A stretch of 64,000 bases of DNA from Blastobasis lacticolella (GCA_905147135.1 LR990042.1:12205545-12269544); one strand, 5' to 3'; positions 43,372-54,292 are shown, counted from the first letter of the stretch. A program made the numbers and translations. Notes: a model not told the origin generated them from the sequence alone.

Positions 43372-43423
43372 CCGCAACCACAGTGCGCGTTGAGACCGCC
43401 ATGACAAGATGTTCCCGTTGTAA
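43371..43423 (-). pseudogene. TIL-B exon stub
   Basis: Only the first 50 bases of a TIL-B exon remain (minus strand: GTSCHGGLNAHCGCG), cut off by the SINE. In the sister units (3143, 25682, 60186) the exon continues. The acceptor is degraded to ttacaacg as in those copies. Confidence 0.6.
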
Positions 43424-43429
43424 ATAAGG

Positions 43430-44720
43430 ATTATCTTTTTGTAAAATAATTATTTATTTTTATATATTCTTTTGTGTTGGGTAACTAATGTCGGGTAAAC
43501 TATGTCGGGACATTTAGTTTCCAATGCAATCTTATTTTAGGTATCTATTGAAACAATACTTACTTGGCACACATGTATCAACTTCGTACGTAGGCATACC
43601 AATTGGCAGATGCACTTTATCGTTATCCTTACATTCTATAGCTTTATGACAATACTAATAAAATTATCATTACTAAAATAAATTTACCTAGTACCTATAT
43701 CTAACAAGTACGCCACATCGAGCCTAAGGCTGTGTTAGGTTCGAACTGTGACAATGTACCGATTGATGTATTATTTAAAAGGTAATATTTTTGGATAAGT
43801 ATCATCAGCCCACTGCAGTCATTGATAGACATTTAATCTTATCGTTTCATGTTTTCACTTTACACAGCCGCTAGGACGCCCGTTTCTATTTCTTTTTAAA
43901 ATTTAGACTATATAATTACATATAAAAGCTATTATAGTCCACTGTTGAAAATTATCCTTCTTGAGCGGATTGGATACGCAATACGAAAATGCTGCTATCA
44001 ATAACTTAGTGGATGTTAGTGCACACACAAAAAGTTATGACCAATTAAAATAAACATAATTTTTTATAGTTTTTTTTAGTTGACCATAACTTTTTTCCTA
44101 CAGCGATTCGAGAGTTATCGCCATAGTAAAAGTTGTAGAAAATGTAAAATCCTTTCCAGTGACAAGTAATTCAACGTTGTTCAAGTAATTCAATTTTGGA
44201 CGTCCCTGTAATATCAGTATACCGTTCACCTGCTCTAGTCATGATTATCCAGTACAATACGGACGTGAAATCATGCTGTGACTTCTTGTCTACTTATGCT
44301 TATTGTGTTTTTTTGCTTATTATTCCACGTACGACAGAAATAATTGTACCTATCATTTTAGTACGTTTAGCACTCCATCCAGTTCACGGCTTCATACATA
44401 TATTTTAAACTAACTTCACGTTGATAAGATAGAGCTTGTTGAATATTGAATTCGCCTTAAATTTTTATTAGAGCAATAATACATTGCATTTTCAAAAGCT
44501 ATAAAATAATAAGGCACTTTATTTTTAATTATAATTGTAAAATGGGAGTCATTTTAGCCCTGGTAACTCATAAAACAGCAGCAAGTGTATTCATAAAATA
44601 TTATTCAATTATTGCTTTTACAAAAAACTTATGAATTAAGAACGCGAATACCAGATAAAAAATTTAATATACCTATTTAATATTTAAATTTTATATGTAT
44701 AATAATTTATATTATTAATA
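43430..44720. repeat. Duplicated non-coding segment of TIL unit
   Basis: Colinear with 25900-26480, 60380-61910 and 5300-6400, including the inverted match to the TA element's left arm (44215-44410). No gene seen. Confidence 0.6.
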
Positions 44721-44739
44721 ATTAAAAAAATTAATATGG

Positions 44740-45170
44740 CATAGCGTAGCGTGTACTATCGTAAGACTATAATAGCATTACCCATTGCCCGTGGATGTCG
44801 TAAGGCGACTATATAGTTAGGACGTGAAAAACTAGAACTCCGTCCACCTACCTACCACTACAATAAACTCTGGGTGGGCGGGCAACAGGCGGCTTTGGCG
44901 CTTAGCGTTGAGTGGGTCGTGGCAGCAAGACTTGCCGCAACGGTAAAGCGGAGCTTATATAAGGCTGCCCGGGCCTGGCAAGTGCTGGGGCAATGGCGGG
45001 CTTGGTGGTCGGTGACAACGCTGTCGCCGGCGGAGTGACGCGCCTTACGAGCGTGGGGAGAGTTCAGGTTTGGCGTCCACAAAGTCTGTTTTATCCTTTG
45101 GCTGATGGGTAGGTACTTGCTGGGTCGTCGCCAATGAGGAGGCACCCTAGGTCTGACCTCGTCGCGACGC
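44740..45170 (+). repeat. Interspersed repeat, uninterrupted copy
   Basis: The copy that shows the empty site for both the element at 7036 ('ggcgactatatagttagg') and the SINE at 12209 ('cttatataaggctgcccg'). GC-richer than its surroundings. The minus-strand open frame across it has no recognisable domain. Confidence 0.65.
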
Positions 45171-45179
45171 AATTAATTT

Positions 45180-45690
45180 AGTTTATTTGCAACGTATTGT
45201 ATTGCTCTACTAAAAACTTAAGGCGAATATTTTCAACTAGCTTTATCTTTAAAACCTGAAAACCTGTCTTTTATTATAATGTTAAGTTATTTCAATTTCT
45301 TGAGTGTACGAAAATTACGTAGAATCAGGAAGTATGGCAGTTTTTGTTAACTTCGGAAGAAGCTTTTATTTTTATAAAATTTCTGGCTCACGAAGTTTAT
45401 CATAAATAAGACACAATGTCTAAATACGTTGGGAAAAACGTTATAATCGCAAAGCGAAACTAGTTTTCACCGATTCCTGGAATAAATAAAAAAGTAAAAC
45501 GGCTACAGATTTCAAACTCAAAAATTATTCAAAATTATTATTAATTTTTGTCTCTATGACTCCTATACCTACTGATATCGAGCACATAGATCACAATACT
45601 CCAATTAATTGTATACTCCCATATACCTTCAAACTTACCCATTTCTTTTTGCTAATACTTTTTATTTGAAAAGCTACTACTTATGTACTA
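45180..45690. repeat. Duplicated non-coding segment (TIL-G flank)
   Basis: Matches 12700-13340 and 30510-31125. No gene seen. Confidence 0.6.
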
Positions 45691-45859
45691 TAATCGTTAG
45701 GTAGAACACATTTCTTTGTTACTTTGTCGAATGATTGCAATCACATGCGTTTGTGAAACAGACGAAGGTGAACAATATTGCATGCATTTTTATAAGAAGT
45801 GCATCAGTGGTTTCCGCAGCCATTGTGTGCGTTGTCATCGCCTGTACAGGTTGGTGGTG
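45691..45859 (-). pseudogene. Decayed TIL-G exon
   Basis: After acceptor (tttag|) the minus strand reads APPTCTGDDNAHNGCGNH*CTSYKNAC, then shifts. The end FDKVTKKCVLPND is readable in another frame. One stop and at least one indel. It lies downstream of TIL-A on the minus strand, so it may be the relic of a following gene rather than part of the same one. Confidence 0.6.
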
Positions 45860-46186
45860 CTAAAGATGAATATAATAACAACAATAATGGAATTGAAATT
45901 AAAGTTAAATGTAGGGTTTTTTTCATAATTTATTTGACGTTTGTTACCAAAATGATATTTTATTCCAATAATAATTAACAACAACCACAACAGAAAATTC
46001 TTACAATATTGGGTAATGTGTACATAAAGCTATTACAGAATTTAAGTAATAGTAAGTTGGTAAGTCAAAACGAGATGGATTTGGGTCGCCTAATTTGCGA
46101 CGGGAATAGCTTTCATAAATATTTGTCCTTTACAAGTGGCTGTCAAAAATAAATTTAGTTATGTAGATATGAACTAGGATACAGCT

Positions 46187-46395
46187 CTAGCTATGGACTA
46201 GTAGAAGACATTTATTGTAACGAACACAAACGTTATTATTGTCTCGGGCATAACCATCATTGCAGTAACACATATCGTTACATTTAACGTTTACTATTGG
46301 ACAGCTCGTTTGATTTTGTTCACTCAGTGTAGCGCATACATTGTCACAAGCTCCACCACAGGCGTAGTACTCGTTAGGACCATTACATTGAAGTG
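46187..46395 (-). CDS. TIL-A terminal exon with altered tail
   Basis: Acceptor at the usual place (ggtttcag|). Ten cysteines intact (LQCNGPNEYYAC...CYCNDGYARDNNNVCVRYNKC). After the last cysteine the reading is LLLVHS and a TAG instead of P and TAA, because the 3' flank differs (a deletion joins it to 'ctagctatggactag'). The upstream intron holds the 4.1-kb TA element, which begins only 15 bases beyond the acceptor AG. That leaves the polypyrimidine/branch region displaced, so correct splicing here is doubtful. Confidence 0.65.
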
Positions 46396-49116
46396 CTGAA
46401 ACCACATATACAGGGTGTTTCATAATACATGTATAAAGCCGTGAACTGGATGGAGTGCTAAACGTATTAAAACGATAGGTACAATTATTTTTTTCGTGCG
46501 TGGAATAGTTACCGAGAAAATGACTATCGAACTTTTTCTTTTTCAATGTCGATAATCACATTTTGAAAACGAAAGACCGCATCTCTAGAAATCAGTTGTA
46601 ATAGATCACTCAAGTTCATAATCAGGTCAATCAACTGAATAATACAATTTTACCAGTTACAGATAGGATATAGGTTTTGTGCCTTTAAGTCTTTTCTACC
46701 TACCGTTTCATATGAGTTTTAAAATTCAATCTAAAGATCACTACGATCAATACCTCAAGTGGCGGGTTAATAAAATTATTATTACAAGCAGCTCGTGAGC
46801 AGTCCGGCACAAAAACAAGACATTTCGATGTTTGTTTCTACTTTAATTTATTTGTTTTTTGTTGCCTTCAACACAATGTTGCACCTAGGTACATAGTCTT
46901 CAAACTAATTGCGAAAACACAATAAACATTAATAGGCAAAAAAGTTACAGCTTGATTTCGCGTCTGCGCCATATCTTCTATTGTACTAGGCAGTCATGAC
47001 TGAAGCAGGTGGACTATGTACGGGATACTGATATCACAGGGTGTCCATAAAGTACATTCACTAGATTTTAATATTTTTGGGAAAGTGCAGCAAAACTACA
47101 CGATATTGTTGTTATACTTTTTTGTCTATTTTTTCACTCAGTCTACATCCTGTTGAATGCATGTGGTGAGTCTTGGCACAAGTTTATGCATTTTTCGTTG
47201 AACTTTTCCGCCAGCTCCGAAATAAGGAAAGATGTCATTTTAGTACCTATCTAATAGTAATTATTAAATTCTACTCATGTTTGAATTCAAGAAGGTGAAT
47301 ATTAAATTTGAATAGCTGAAAAAATACCTAGCAACACTATTTACGTACTAGGATTTAAGCATTTAGGTTGCAGGCAACAAACATGCAGAACAGCAGATGC
47401 GTTGTCACTGTGAGGACTAAGATGAAATGCGTCATGCCTGTATTTGCACTGGCTTATTTTATGGACACCCCACGTACTAGGCGCAATACTAAGGAGGTCT
47501 AAATTATCCGTTTTGTATTTTTTGGTTTCGAGGGTCCTGTACAAAAAAATATTGTAATCAATTATGATTTTAATTCAAAAGGTTCATTCATAGTTTTTAC
47601 GAAAGTGCACCACCACCTAACTAATAGCAAAGTAGTCTTATTCAAATTACTGTAGCATATTAATGTAGCAAACTCTAATTAATGTAACATCTTTGTCTTT
47701 TTACGAGTTTGCTTTCTCATGTCATGTCTGTCAGTCATGTTTCAGTGTCGCGTAGGTAATCGTACCTATAGTTTTCACGAACATTTCTTATCAACTAAAA
47801 TTAACTTAATGATTCTTAGTTGATGGAGCTTTACCTGTAAATATCCCATGCTTCACCCAATTGGAGAACCTAGGTCACCTAGGTGGAGCACGGACACAAA
47901 CACAATTTTAGAAATTACTGTCTAGGTTACTGTCATTGTACCAAACTACCCGATAAAATCGTGATAAGCAAATGTAGGCCATCGCCATAAGGATTATTAT
48001 TAAGCCCACAGTTGGATTCGCTTGACACTCACTTTAACAAATTAAAAGAAAATCAACATTATGGTGCAACTACCAGGAGAACATAAAACGAGAGAACATA
48101 AAAGGCGAAATAAGTTAGACCCCTAAAACACGGATCCCTAAGTACGAATCCTTTTGCACGTGCCGTCAAGGTCAAGGCCGGCGCCGGAGCTGTGGCGGCG
48201 CTTTTGACATCAAAATAGAAACAGAAAACTACAAAATCTAAAAATAGAATACTTTGGCGGGCCGTTCTTTATTTTGTGGTTTGACCCACGGCGCGACTTC
48301 CATTGACGAAATTTGCCTACTTTCGCGTCGTATTCGTTCATTCAGTTTTTAGCCTTTAGCGTGACTTCGGTCACGTTGATGTTGCGTTGTAGTTGTAGGA
48401 TACCTAAATACCTATTGTGAAGATAACTGTGATAAGAGTGTTAACGATGTGAACGAATGATTTATAGCTTCAGGTACCAGTATTAACGTAGTCTTGTCTG
48501 TGTTCAGCGTTCAACGTTTAAGTATTGTGATAATCATTATTCTGTGTATGAATGCAAGCTAGCAGTAGGCCAAACACCATGGTACCTACCTATTTACGTA
48601 TTGCATAGCAACCAGAGCCTGCGTAGTGTTGTGCATCTGTGTGTATGGAGTGCACCTACCTAGCTACGCTACGATACGAGTGCAAGCTTACTTGATAGTT
48701 AATACCTATCAGTCATCCGAGCCACAAGAAAGCAAGAAAGTATGGCACCTGACGCTGTTTGTTTTCATAAAATAACTTTAAAAAGGTACGTACCTACATG
48801 CTTTAAAGGTCTAGGTTCTAGCTAGACTTTAAGATATGCTACCTAGCTAGTACCTAATCGTAACGTTAGGAGGTTCTTTTCCGACGGGAAATAGGCAGAA
48901 AAGACAACGCTTTTATCTGTTCATGAAAACATGTAGGTATTTAGTAAAACCTGTCTGTAATCTGTTTCAACAAAACTAGTCTCATAAGTGGTTCCCTACG
49001 CTACGTAGGTCCCTAGATGAGTGAACCATTTTAGTAGGACATAGTACCTACTTATTTGTGTAGAACGATTTCTGTTTTAGTTATGTAGCTATCTTAAGTA
49101 TGTTTTTCAAGAACGT

Positions 49117-49380
49117 TGGTGGCTGAGCGGTTGAGTATCCGACTCGTAAGCGAGAGAGGTGCCGGGTTCGAATCCCGCTGTGGCAATGTACCAATGACTC
49201 TTTTCTGAGTTATGTACATTAGTTGAAATTAACCGATGCTCCTATGGTGAGGAAAACATCATGATGAAATCTGCAAATTCTGGCAACTGAAATTGTAACC
49301 ATGATCCAATCGAGTCAGGTTCCCCTGGTAGCAGGGTCATGGAGGTCAGATGGTAGTCGCTCCACTGTAACAAATTCTTT
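49117..49380 (+). repeat. tRNA-derived SINE (plus)
   Basis: The best preserved head in the window: A box 'tgagcggttgagta', B box 'ggttcgaatcc', then 'gcaatgtaccaatgactctt'. It faces the inverted copy at 49400-49735, as in element copy 2, so the pair moved with the element. Confidence 0.7.
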
Positions 49381-49399
49381 TCTCTCCACAAAATTATTT

Positions 49400-49735
49400 T
49401 CCGTGCCCGTGGTCCGCCTTGACTATGGTCCATGATCTAGGATTTGGCAGATTAGGTAATTAATTGCAGTGGAGCGACTGCCATCTGACATTCCTGGCTC
49501 CTAACCCTGCTACCAAGGGAACCTGACCAGATTGGATCATGGTTACTTACACATTCAGTCGTCTGAACTGAATGTGTAAGTTTCATCACGATGATTTCCC
49601 TCACCGTAAAAGCATCGGTTAGTATTCAGCTACTGTGCATAACTTAGAAAAGAGTTAGTGGTACATGGCGGCAGTGGGATTCGAACCCGGTACCTCACGC
49701 GTACGAGTCGGATACCGCAACCTTAGGCCACCGAC
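49400..49735 (-). repeat. tRNA-derived SINE (minus), inverted partner
   Basis: Reverse complement of the same family: plus-strand 'gtgggattcgaacccggtac' marks the tRNA-like head near 49675-49695. Paired with the SINE at 49117. Confidence 0.65.
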
Positions 49736-50784
49736 GCTCCGACTATTTAAGCATACCTACCTATCGAAAATAATTAGTGTAGGCAAGTACCTAGTTAATT
49801 TGGTAGAGCCTATTCATGTAGATAAGTAGGTATCATTTAGTACGACGCCTGGTAGTAAGATGAAGGAGGTTGGTTTGTTTTGATATGAATGGCACGAGGT
49901 TATTACTCGTCCTTATGGTGTGTACACACTCAACGTACGCCAACGAAGGGCTGTCGGCCGAATTATTTGGACTTCTAAGGTCTAATACTTGCATTTCGTG
50001 GTCAAGCAAACGATCTTTGGGAGTTTTGGGAACCGATTCGGGCTCGTATTTGCACGTTTGTTTGTTGGCCTTTGGTATCCGCCCAAACTGCGATTGGATG
50101 ATTACTTCTATCCGTTCGATGTTACCGCCACGCTGCACTGCGGATTGCCGGCTGGCACACGCCAACGGACAATCGTTAGCCGAAACGGGTGCGCGTCACA
50201 CATCGCCCGGTGTGTACGCAGCATTAGGCTCCTGGTAGTAGGCTTTAGGAGGTTGCTTTGTTTCGATAGGGGTCGCACGAGGTTATTAACCTGTTTTTTA
50301 TATGATCATCAACTTGAAATAGAGCTGCGCTTCAACGTAGTCGATATGGTTATTTATCTTTAAAAATTATTTTTTTTTTATTAAAATTAAAATTCAATGT
50401 CCGGATAAAATGAAGTCGCCAGTGCACTCTTTGAAAGCTCTACTTTAACACCCTTTCGGCTTTATACATGTATTATGAAACACCCTGTATAATTATGACA
50501 TTACTAGTATAGAAGGCATTAATAAATAATCAATATGCACAATTCATACAGCGCCATCTAGCCCCAAAGTGAGCATAGCTTGTGTTTTTTGGTGCTCGAC
50601 TTCTGTGTCTTTGACTTTTCAACTTGAGTGCTGACTAGCCTTATTCTAAATCAGAAGGATTGAAAATGGGAAGCAACGTGTTCTGTTGTATATTTTTTAT
50701 CTTACTTTAATCTTTTTCGTCTATCCGCTCTAAAAGGAAGAACTGCCTCAATATCACTCTTTCACTAGTCGTCGCTTCACTGTA

Positions 50785-50875
50785 ATTACCTGATCGCCAA
50801 ATCTTGGATCATGGTCAAGGCGGACCCCTGGCACTCGTCCTCGAGAGCACAGGACATTAACGCTAAGATGATAAT
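50785..50875 (+). repeat. Partial tRNA-SINE body
   Basis: Same truncated SINE fragment, at the same intron position, as 32175-32265. It marks the two C-D-A genes as duplicates. Confidence 0.6.
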
Positions 50876-50940
50876 TTTTTTATGAGATTGCAACACTGAA
50901 ATTGAGCGACTCACACGCGTTGTATCAACCTAAAACTTAC

Positions 50941-51138
50941 CAGGACACTTTGTTTCGCGCACACAATTACCCTTGTAGTCCCGCAAATAGCCGTCTTTGC
51001 AAAGACAGCCTGATTCACAGGCTCCTTCGAGCAGATTAACGCACTTAACTGGGGCTCCTTTTTCTGAGCAAAGACGGGCTCCGTAACAACCACCATTTGT
51101 GCAATTTGAGAAGTATTCGTATGGTCCAGTACAGTACG
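50941..51138 (-). CDS. TIL-D internal exon, protease-inhibitor domain
   Basis: 198 nt from acceptor (tttaacag|) to donor (cctg|gtaagt), phase 1 at both ends. The frame is fully open and gives ten cysteines: AYCTGPYEYFSNCTNGGC, GARLCSEKGAPVKC, GACESGCLCKDGYLRDYKGNC..TKCPG. It has no ATG because it is an internal exon. TIL-C precedes it at 51886 and TIL-A at 46395 should follow. This is the intact counterpart of the damaged D' at 32331. As a secreted module it would inhibit a serine protease; the target cannot be told from sequence. Confidence 0.8.
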
Positions 51139-51194
51139 CTGTTAAAATTATAAATTAAGTTTAAAAACTATAATTTGCCTACAATCAGACACCT

Positions 51195-51495
51195 TATTCG
51201 AATAGGAAGTTTATACTGATTATAAAGAGGAAAAGTTTGTACATTTGTAATTTTGTGTTATACTCCTAAACTATAGAAGCGACTTAGAAAATTCTTTCAC
51301 CGATACAATTTATTTTTATGTCTAACATACAATAAGAGGAATAGCAGCAGAACAAATTGCATTGTGGTGAAACCGCAGGGAACGCTAGTCCTTATTAAAT
51401 AATGGCATGTACGTAATACAGTCATCGTCATTCGAGCGGTCAATCCGGCTTCTGCAAGGGTCTGATTCCTCTCCCACATCGATCGGTCTTCATCA
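51195..51495. repeat. Interspersed repeat in TIL intron
   Basis: Same element, same place, as 32600-32900. Non-coding; a minus-strand frame through it carries no domain. Confidence 0.5.
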
Positions 51496-51568
51496 TCGTC
51501 AACTCAGTGATAACAGTATACTTATCTGATTATCTTCTAAATAATAAATTATCTTATCTATATAATAG

Positions 51569-51654
51569 ACCTGGTATACTGGTAGATAATGCTATTTTAG
51601 CTTTAAGTCCGCCAATGTACTGTTTGGGCATGAAGTATAAACAAATAAATAATA
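51569..51654 (+). mobile_element. LINE 3' end, 5'-truncated insertion
   Basis: The sister intron at 32955-32970 reads 'ctacataataatatgg' without it. The 86-bp insert contains 'gctttaagtccgccaatgta', the reverse complement of the 3' region of the CR1-like LINE at 58480-58540, and ends in an AAAT-rich tail. The target duplication is about ataata. Confidence 0.7.
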
Positions 51655-51681
51655 AATAAAATAATATGGCTTTTTATAAAC

Positions 51682-51886
51682 GTATTTGATGGGCATTGGC
51701 CTTCAGGTATACATACACCGTCTTGATTTCTTAAAGAGCCTTCCTGACAAATGCAGTTGCCTTTGCATGCTTTTTCGATCAAATCGATACAAACTACAGG
51801 CTTTCCTATTTCAGAGCACTTTCGAGCACCAATACAAACGCCGTTTCCGCAGCTTGAATAGATTTCATTTTGTCCTTTACAAGTGG
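51682..51886 (-). CDS. TIL-C exon, protease-inhibitor domain
   Basis: From acceptor (ttgacag|) in phase 1, the frame holds all ten cysteines: TCKGQNEIYSSCGNGVC, GARKCSEIGKPVVC, KACKGNCICQEGSLRNQDGVC..EGQCPSN. The 3' border is uncertain. The sister exon at 32986 has a plausible phase-1 donor (caa|gtacga); here those bases are changed and the only near GT (tac|gtttat) is weak and in another phase. Without splicing the frame runs on for about 28 codons, through the small LINE insert. The domain itself is intact. Next exon: TIL-D at 51138. Confidence 0.7.
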
Positions 51887-51949
51887 CTGTCAAAGATAAT
51901 TTTAGTTATGTAGGTATAGGTGTATATTATGCAGATACTTGTATATTGA

Positions 51950-52590
51950 CATTACTATGTGTACAATAAAGAGTTTTTACTAACTTACTTCACGTTACAG
52001 TACAGCTCTAGCTTTATATCATATGTACTATAAAAATAAAAATCAATAGTGTAATACTCTATGATTGTTTATAAAAAAATATATATATATAATTTTAATA
52101 CGTAAGTTGCAAATTACTTGTAGGTACATAAAGCATAAAATTAAATAACAAAAATAACCTAATAAATTAGTAAAGTCTTATCAGACTATATTTTTATAAA
52201 TGTTTGGTTCTTTTCTTTCCGTCTTCAGCTTTACATATTGCCAAGTTCACTGAACCTGTTTTATAAAACAACGTAAAGGTTTATGGCCCTTAGTACAAAT
52301 TATTGATTTAGTAACTTCATTCAATTTATTTAAATTCAAATGTGTCTATGTAGGTTGAGAACTCGATAACGTGTTTATGTCACAGCAGCGTTTACCACGA
52401 ATAAAATAATTTGAATAGTAACGATAAGTCACAATTATGCTATGTACGATTTTAGGTATATCGTCTACTTAACAGAAATTTTCATACCAGAGAATTATCT
52501 AAAGAAAAGTGTTAAAGCCCGTACAGACGCACGCGATTTCTGCGCGATTAGAGCAAAATGATTATGCAATTTTGGTTTCTATGCTAGTGA
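51950..52590. other. AT-rich stretch without recognised features
   Basis: No gene. At 51952-51998 a short insert relative to 34300 ('tgtgtacaataaagagtttt') looks like another truncated LINE end. The rest is unassigned. Confidence 0.35.
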
Positions 52591-52599
52591 TAGAAAACT

Positions 52600-53035
52600 T
52601 ATTATATTATTTAACATTCGCACAGCGTCCGCCTAGTCACCGCGCAGTCGTCGCTTTGCTATGCTACTATCTGCCCAGCGCGGCTTCGTTGACGGGGTTT
52701 TAATTTAATAAACTCTACCCCTACCCTACCCTACCCTAGCTTTTACACAAACCTTGTCCCAGCCTGTTAGTTACAAGAACAACAAAAAGATAATTATTTT
52801 GTACAACATTTCGTAACATTTCGATACCTTAGATTATATTATTGATATTTACCTAGGGATCTCTGATTTTAGGAAGATTTAAAATAAAATATATTAGGCG
52901 CTGATAACTTTCTATTGGTGAAAGAATTTATAAAATCGGTTCAGTAGTTTCCTAGTTTATTCATTACTAACAGACAAACAAAACGACGAACAATCAAATA
53001 TTTTCTTTTTATAAGTATCTTATCTAAAATAAAGA
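52600..53035. repeat. Interspersed repeat with CCCTAC run
   Basis: Copy of 20000-20460; see the shared 'ctctacccctaccctaccct' and 'cctagggatctctgatttta' blocks. Non-coding. Confidence 0.55.
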
Positions 53036-53039
53036 TTAC

Positions 53040-53750
53040 TAGCGGCCCGCCCCGGCTTCGCACGGGTACCACTACGGGTACACGGGTTACACACGACCGC
53101 TGCGTAGGGAGCCGCGCGGCACTTTATTTCTTTATGACATTGACTCCCCTCCCGTACCTCGTGCAGCCTAAATAGCCGAGCGGACTGAGCGGCGAACACG
53201 CGACTTTTTTCTAATATTCACAATTTTAAACTCGTGATATATTTCGAATGGAATGTCTGAATTGAATAATTCAAAAAGTTATATAAAGGTATTGAAGCAG
53301 TCGTGAATATGAAGTAATTGATTTTGATAAGGATTAATACCAAGGTACAAATAAAGAGCATTTCAATTAAATTTTGAAAATAGAAGAACACTTATTGTGA
53401 CATAACTATAATAGTTAGACATATACTGTCGCGACACTTTTTGTAGATAAGGATGTGTCCTGCAAAGTCGTAGTACATTATTTTGTTCTATCATTAATAG
53501 TTTTCGCAGTACACGCGATGTAAGGTAATTTTTGGGTATTTTTTTACACCTTGGGTTACATTATTGGAGTTTTATTAATGATCCGTAATTTTTGAGAAAA
53601 TATAATAGCTTACGTCACCCGAGGATAGTGTAGCTTCCCAACGGTGAAATAATTTTTGAAATCGGTCCAGTAGTTTAGAAGCCTATTCAATACAAACCAA
53701 CAAACAAACAAAAAATCAAACATTTCCTCTTTATAATATTAGTATAGATA
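53040..53750 (+). repeat. Interspersed repeat, copy of 4275-5016
   Basis: Starts 'gcggcccgccccggcttcgc' and ends 'tttataatattagtatagat'. Absent from the otherwise colinear sequence at 20455-20470, so it inserted into this copy of the duplication. Confidence 0.65.
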
Positions 53751-54113
53751 AACATGTATTACAGCTGTATTCTCTATAAGTCATTATTTAATATTTATTG
53801 TATTTTGATTGGTCCTATCAACTGTCTACTGTATCCCAGTATTCAGCTAGACTCTGTACAAAACGTAAAGCGACTTGAGAAATTAGAAGATTCTTTGAAA
53901 TCAACAAGTAAGCAACCTGAGCAACTCTTTCATCTACAATTTTCTTGTATACAGACGGACGTCGTCATAATTCAATCCGTTTTGCTCACTTGTTGGTTTA
54001 GATTAATCTTGTAATATTCCAAGTCGCTTAACTTTTTAGACAGACAATAACAACAAAGTATACTGCTCTTTTCAATAAAGTTTATTTAACGATTAAAGTC
54101 AACAGAATCTCAC

Positions 54114-54292
54114 CTGTGGCTGATGATATCAATAAAATGTTTGGCACTATGGCCACCAACAGCAGTAACGCCGACATGGTCGCTGGCAATGTCTGGTATT
54201 TTATCAAGAACTACACCGCTTTTATAGATTCCTGCACTTGTATCTACATCGTTTGGGAAGAACGTGGAGATGGCAAGGCAATGTAAATACAT
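54114..54292 (-). CDS. 60-codon exon, unknown function (copy 3)
   Basis: ATG at 54292, open to the donor (cacag|gtgag). Differs from copy 1 by three residues (I to V in GVVLDK, G to S in IASDHVG, P to H in GGHSAKH). It lies upstream of the C-D-A gene on the same strand, as copy 1 lies upstream of the Ser-B-A gene, which suggests it belongs to the same transcription unit or to a neighbour duplicated with it. The domain is not recognised. Confidence 0.5.

Larger units (their letters stand above)
46411..50487. mobile_element. TA-flanked inverted-repeat DNA element, copy 3 (4.1 kb)
   Basis: Perfect 31-bp terminal inverted repeats starting cagggtgtttcataatac, bordered by TA. The empty site 'ccacatatataattatgac' is present at 31870-31890. 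The perfect repeats make this the youngest-looking of the three copies. Inside are: an inverted match to the 5910-6010 sequence, a smaller nested inverted-repeat piece (about 47039-47470, ends gggtgtccataaa), a 26-codon signal-peptide-like start (47435 downwards), palindromic gtaggtacctacct tracts, two facing tRNA-SINEs, and a pair of direct repeats (49850 and 50233) around another small insert. No transposase recognised. Confidence 0.85.

Noticed and set aside
49870..50363. Overlapping 122- and 124-codon plus-strand frames
   Set aside because: They lie in the repetitive right part of the TA element, are not kept open in the other copies, and show no domain.
50911..51096. Minus-strand frame beginning MVVVTEPVF
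   Set aside because: Out-of-frame reading of TIL-D; the correct frame (50941-51138) has ten cysteines and both splice sites.
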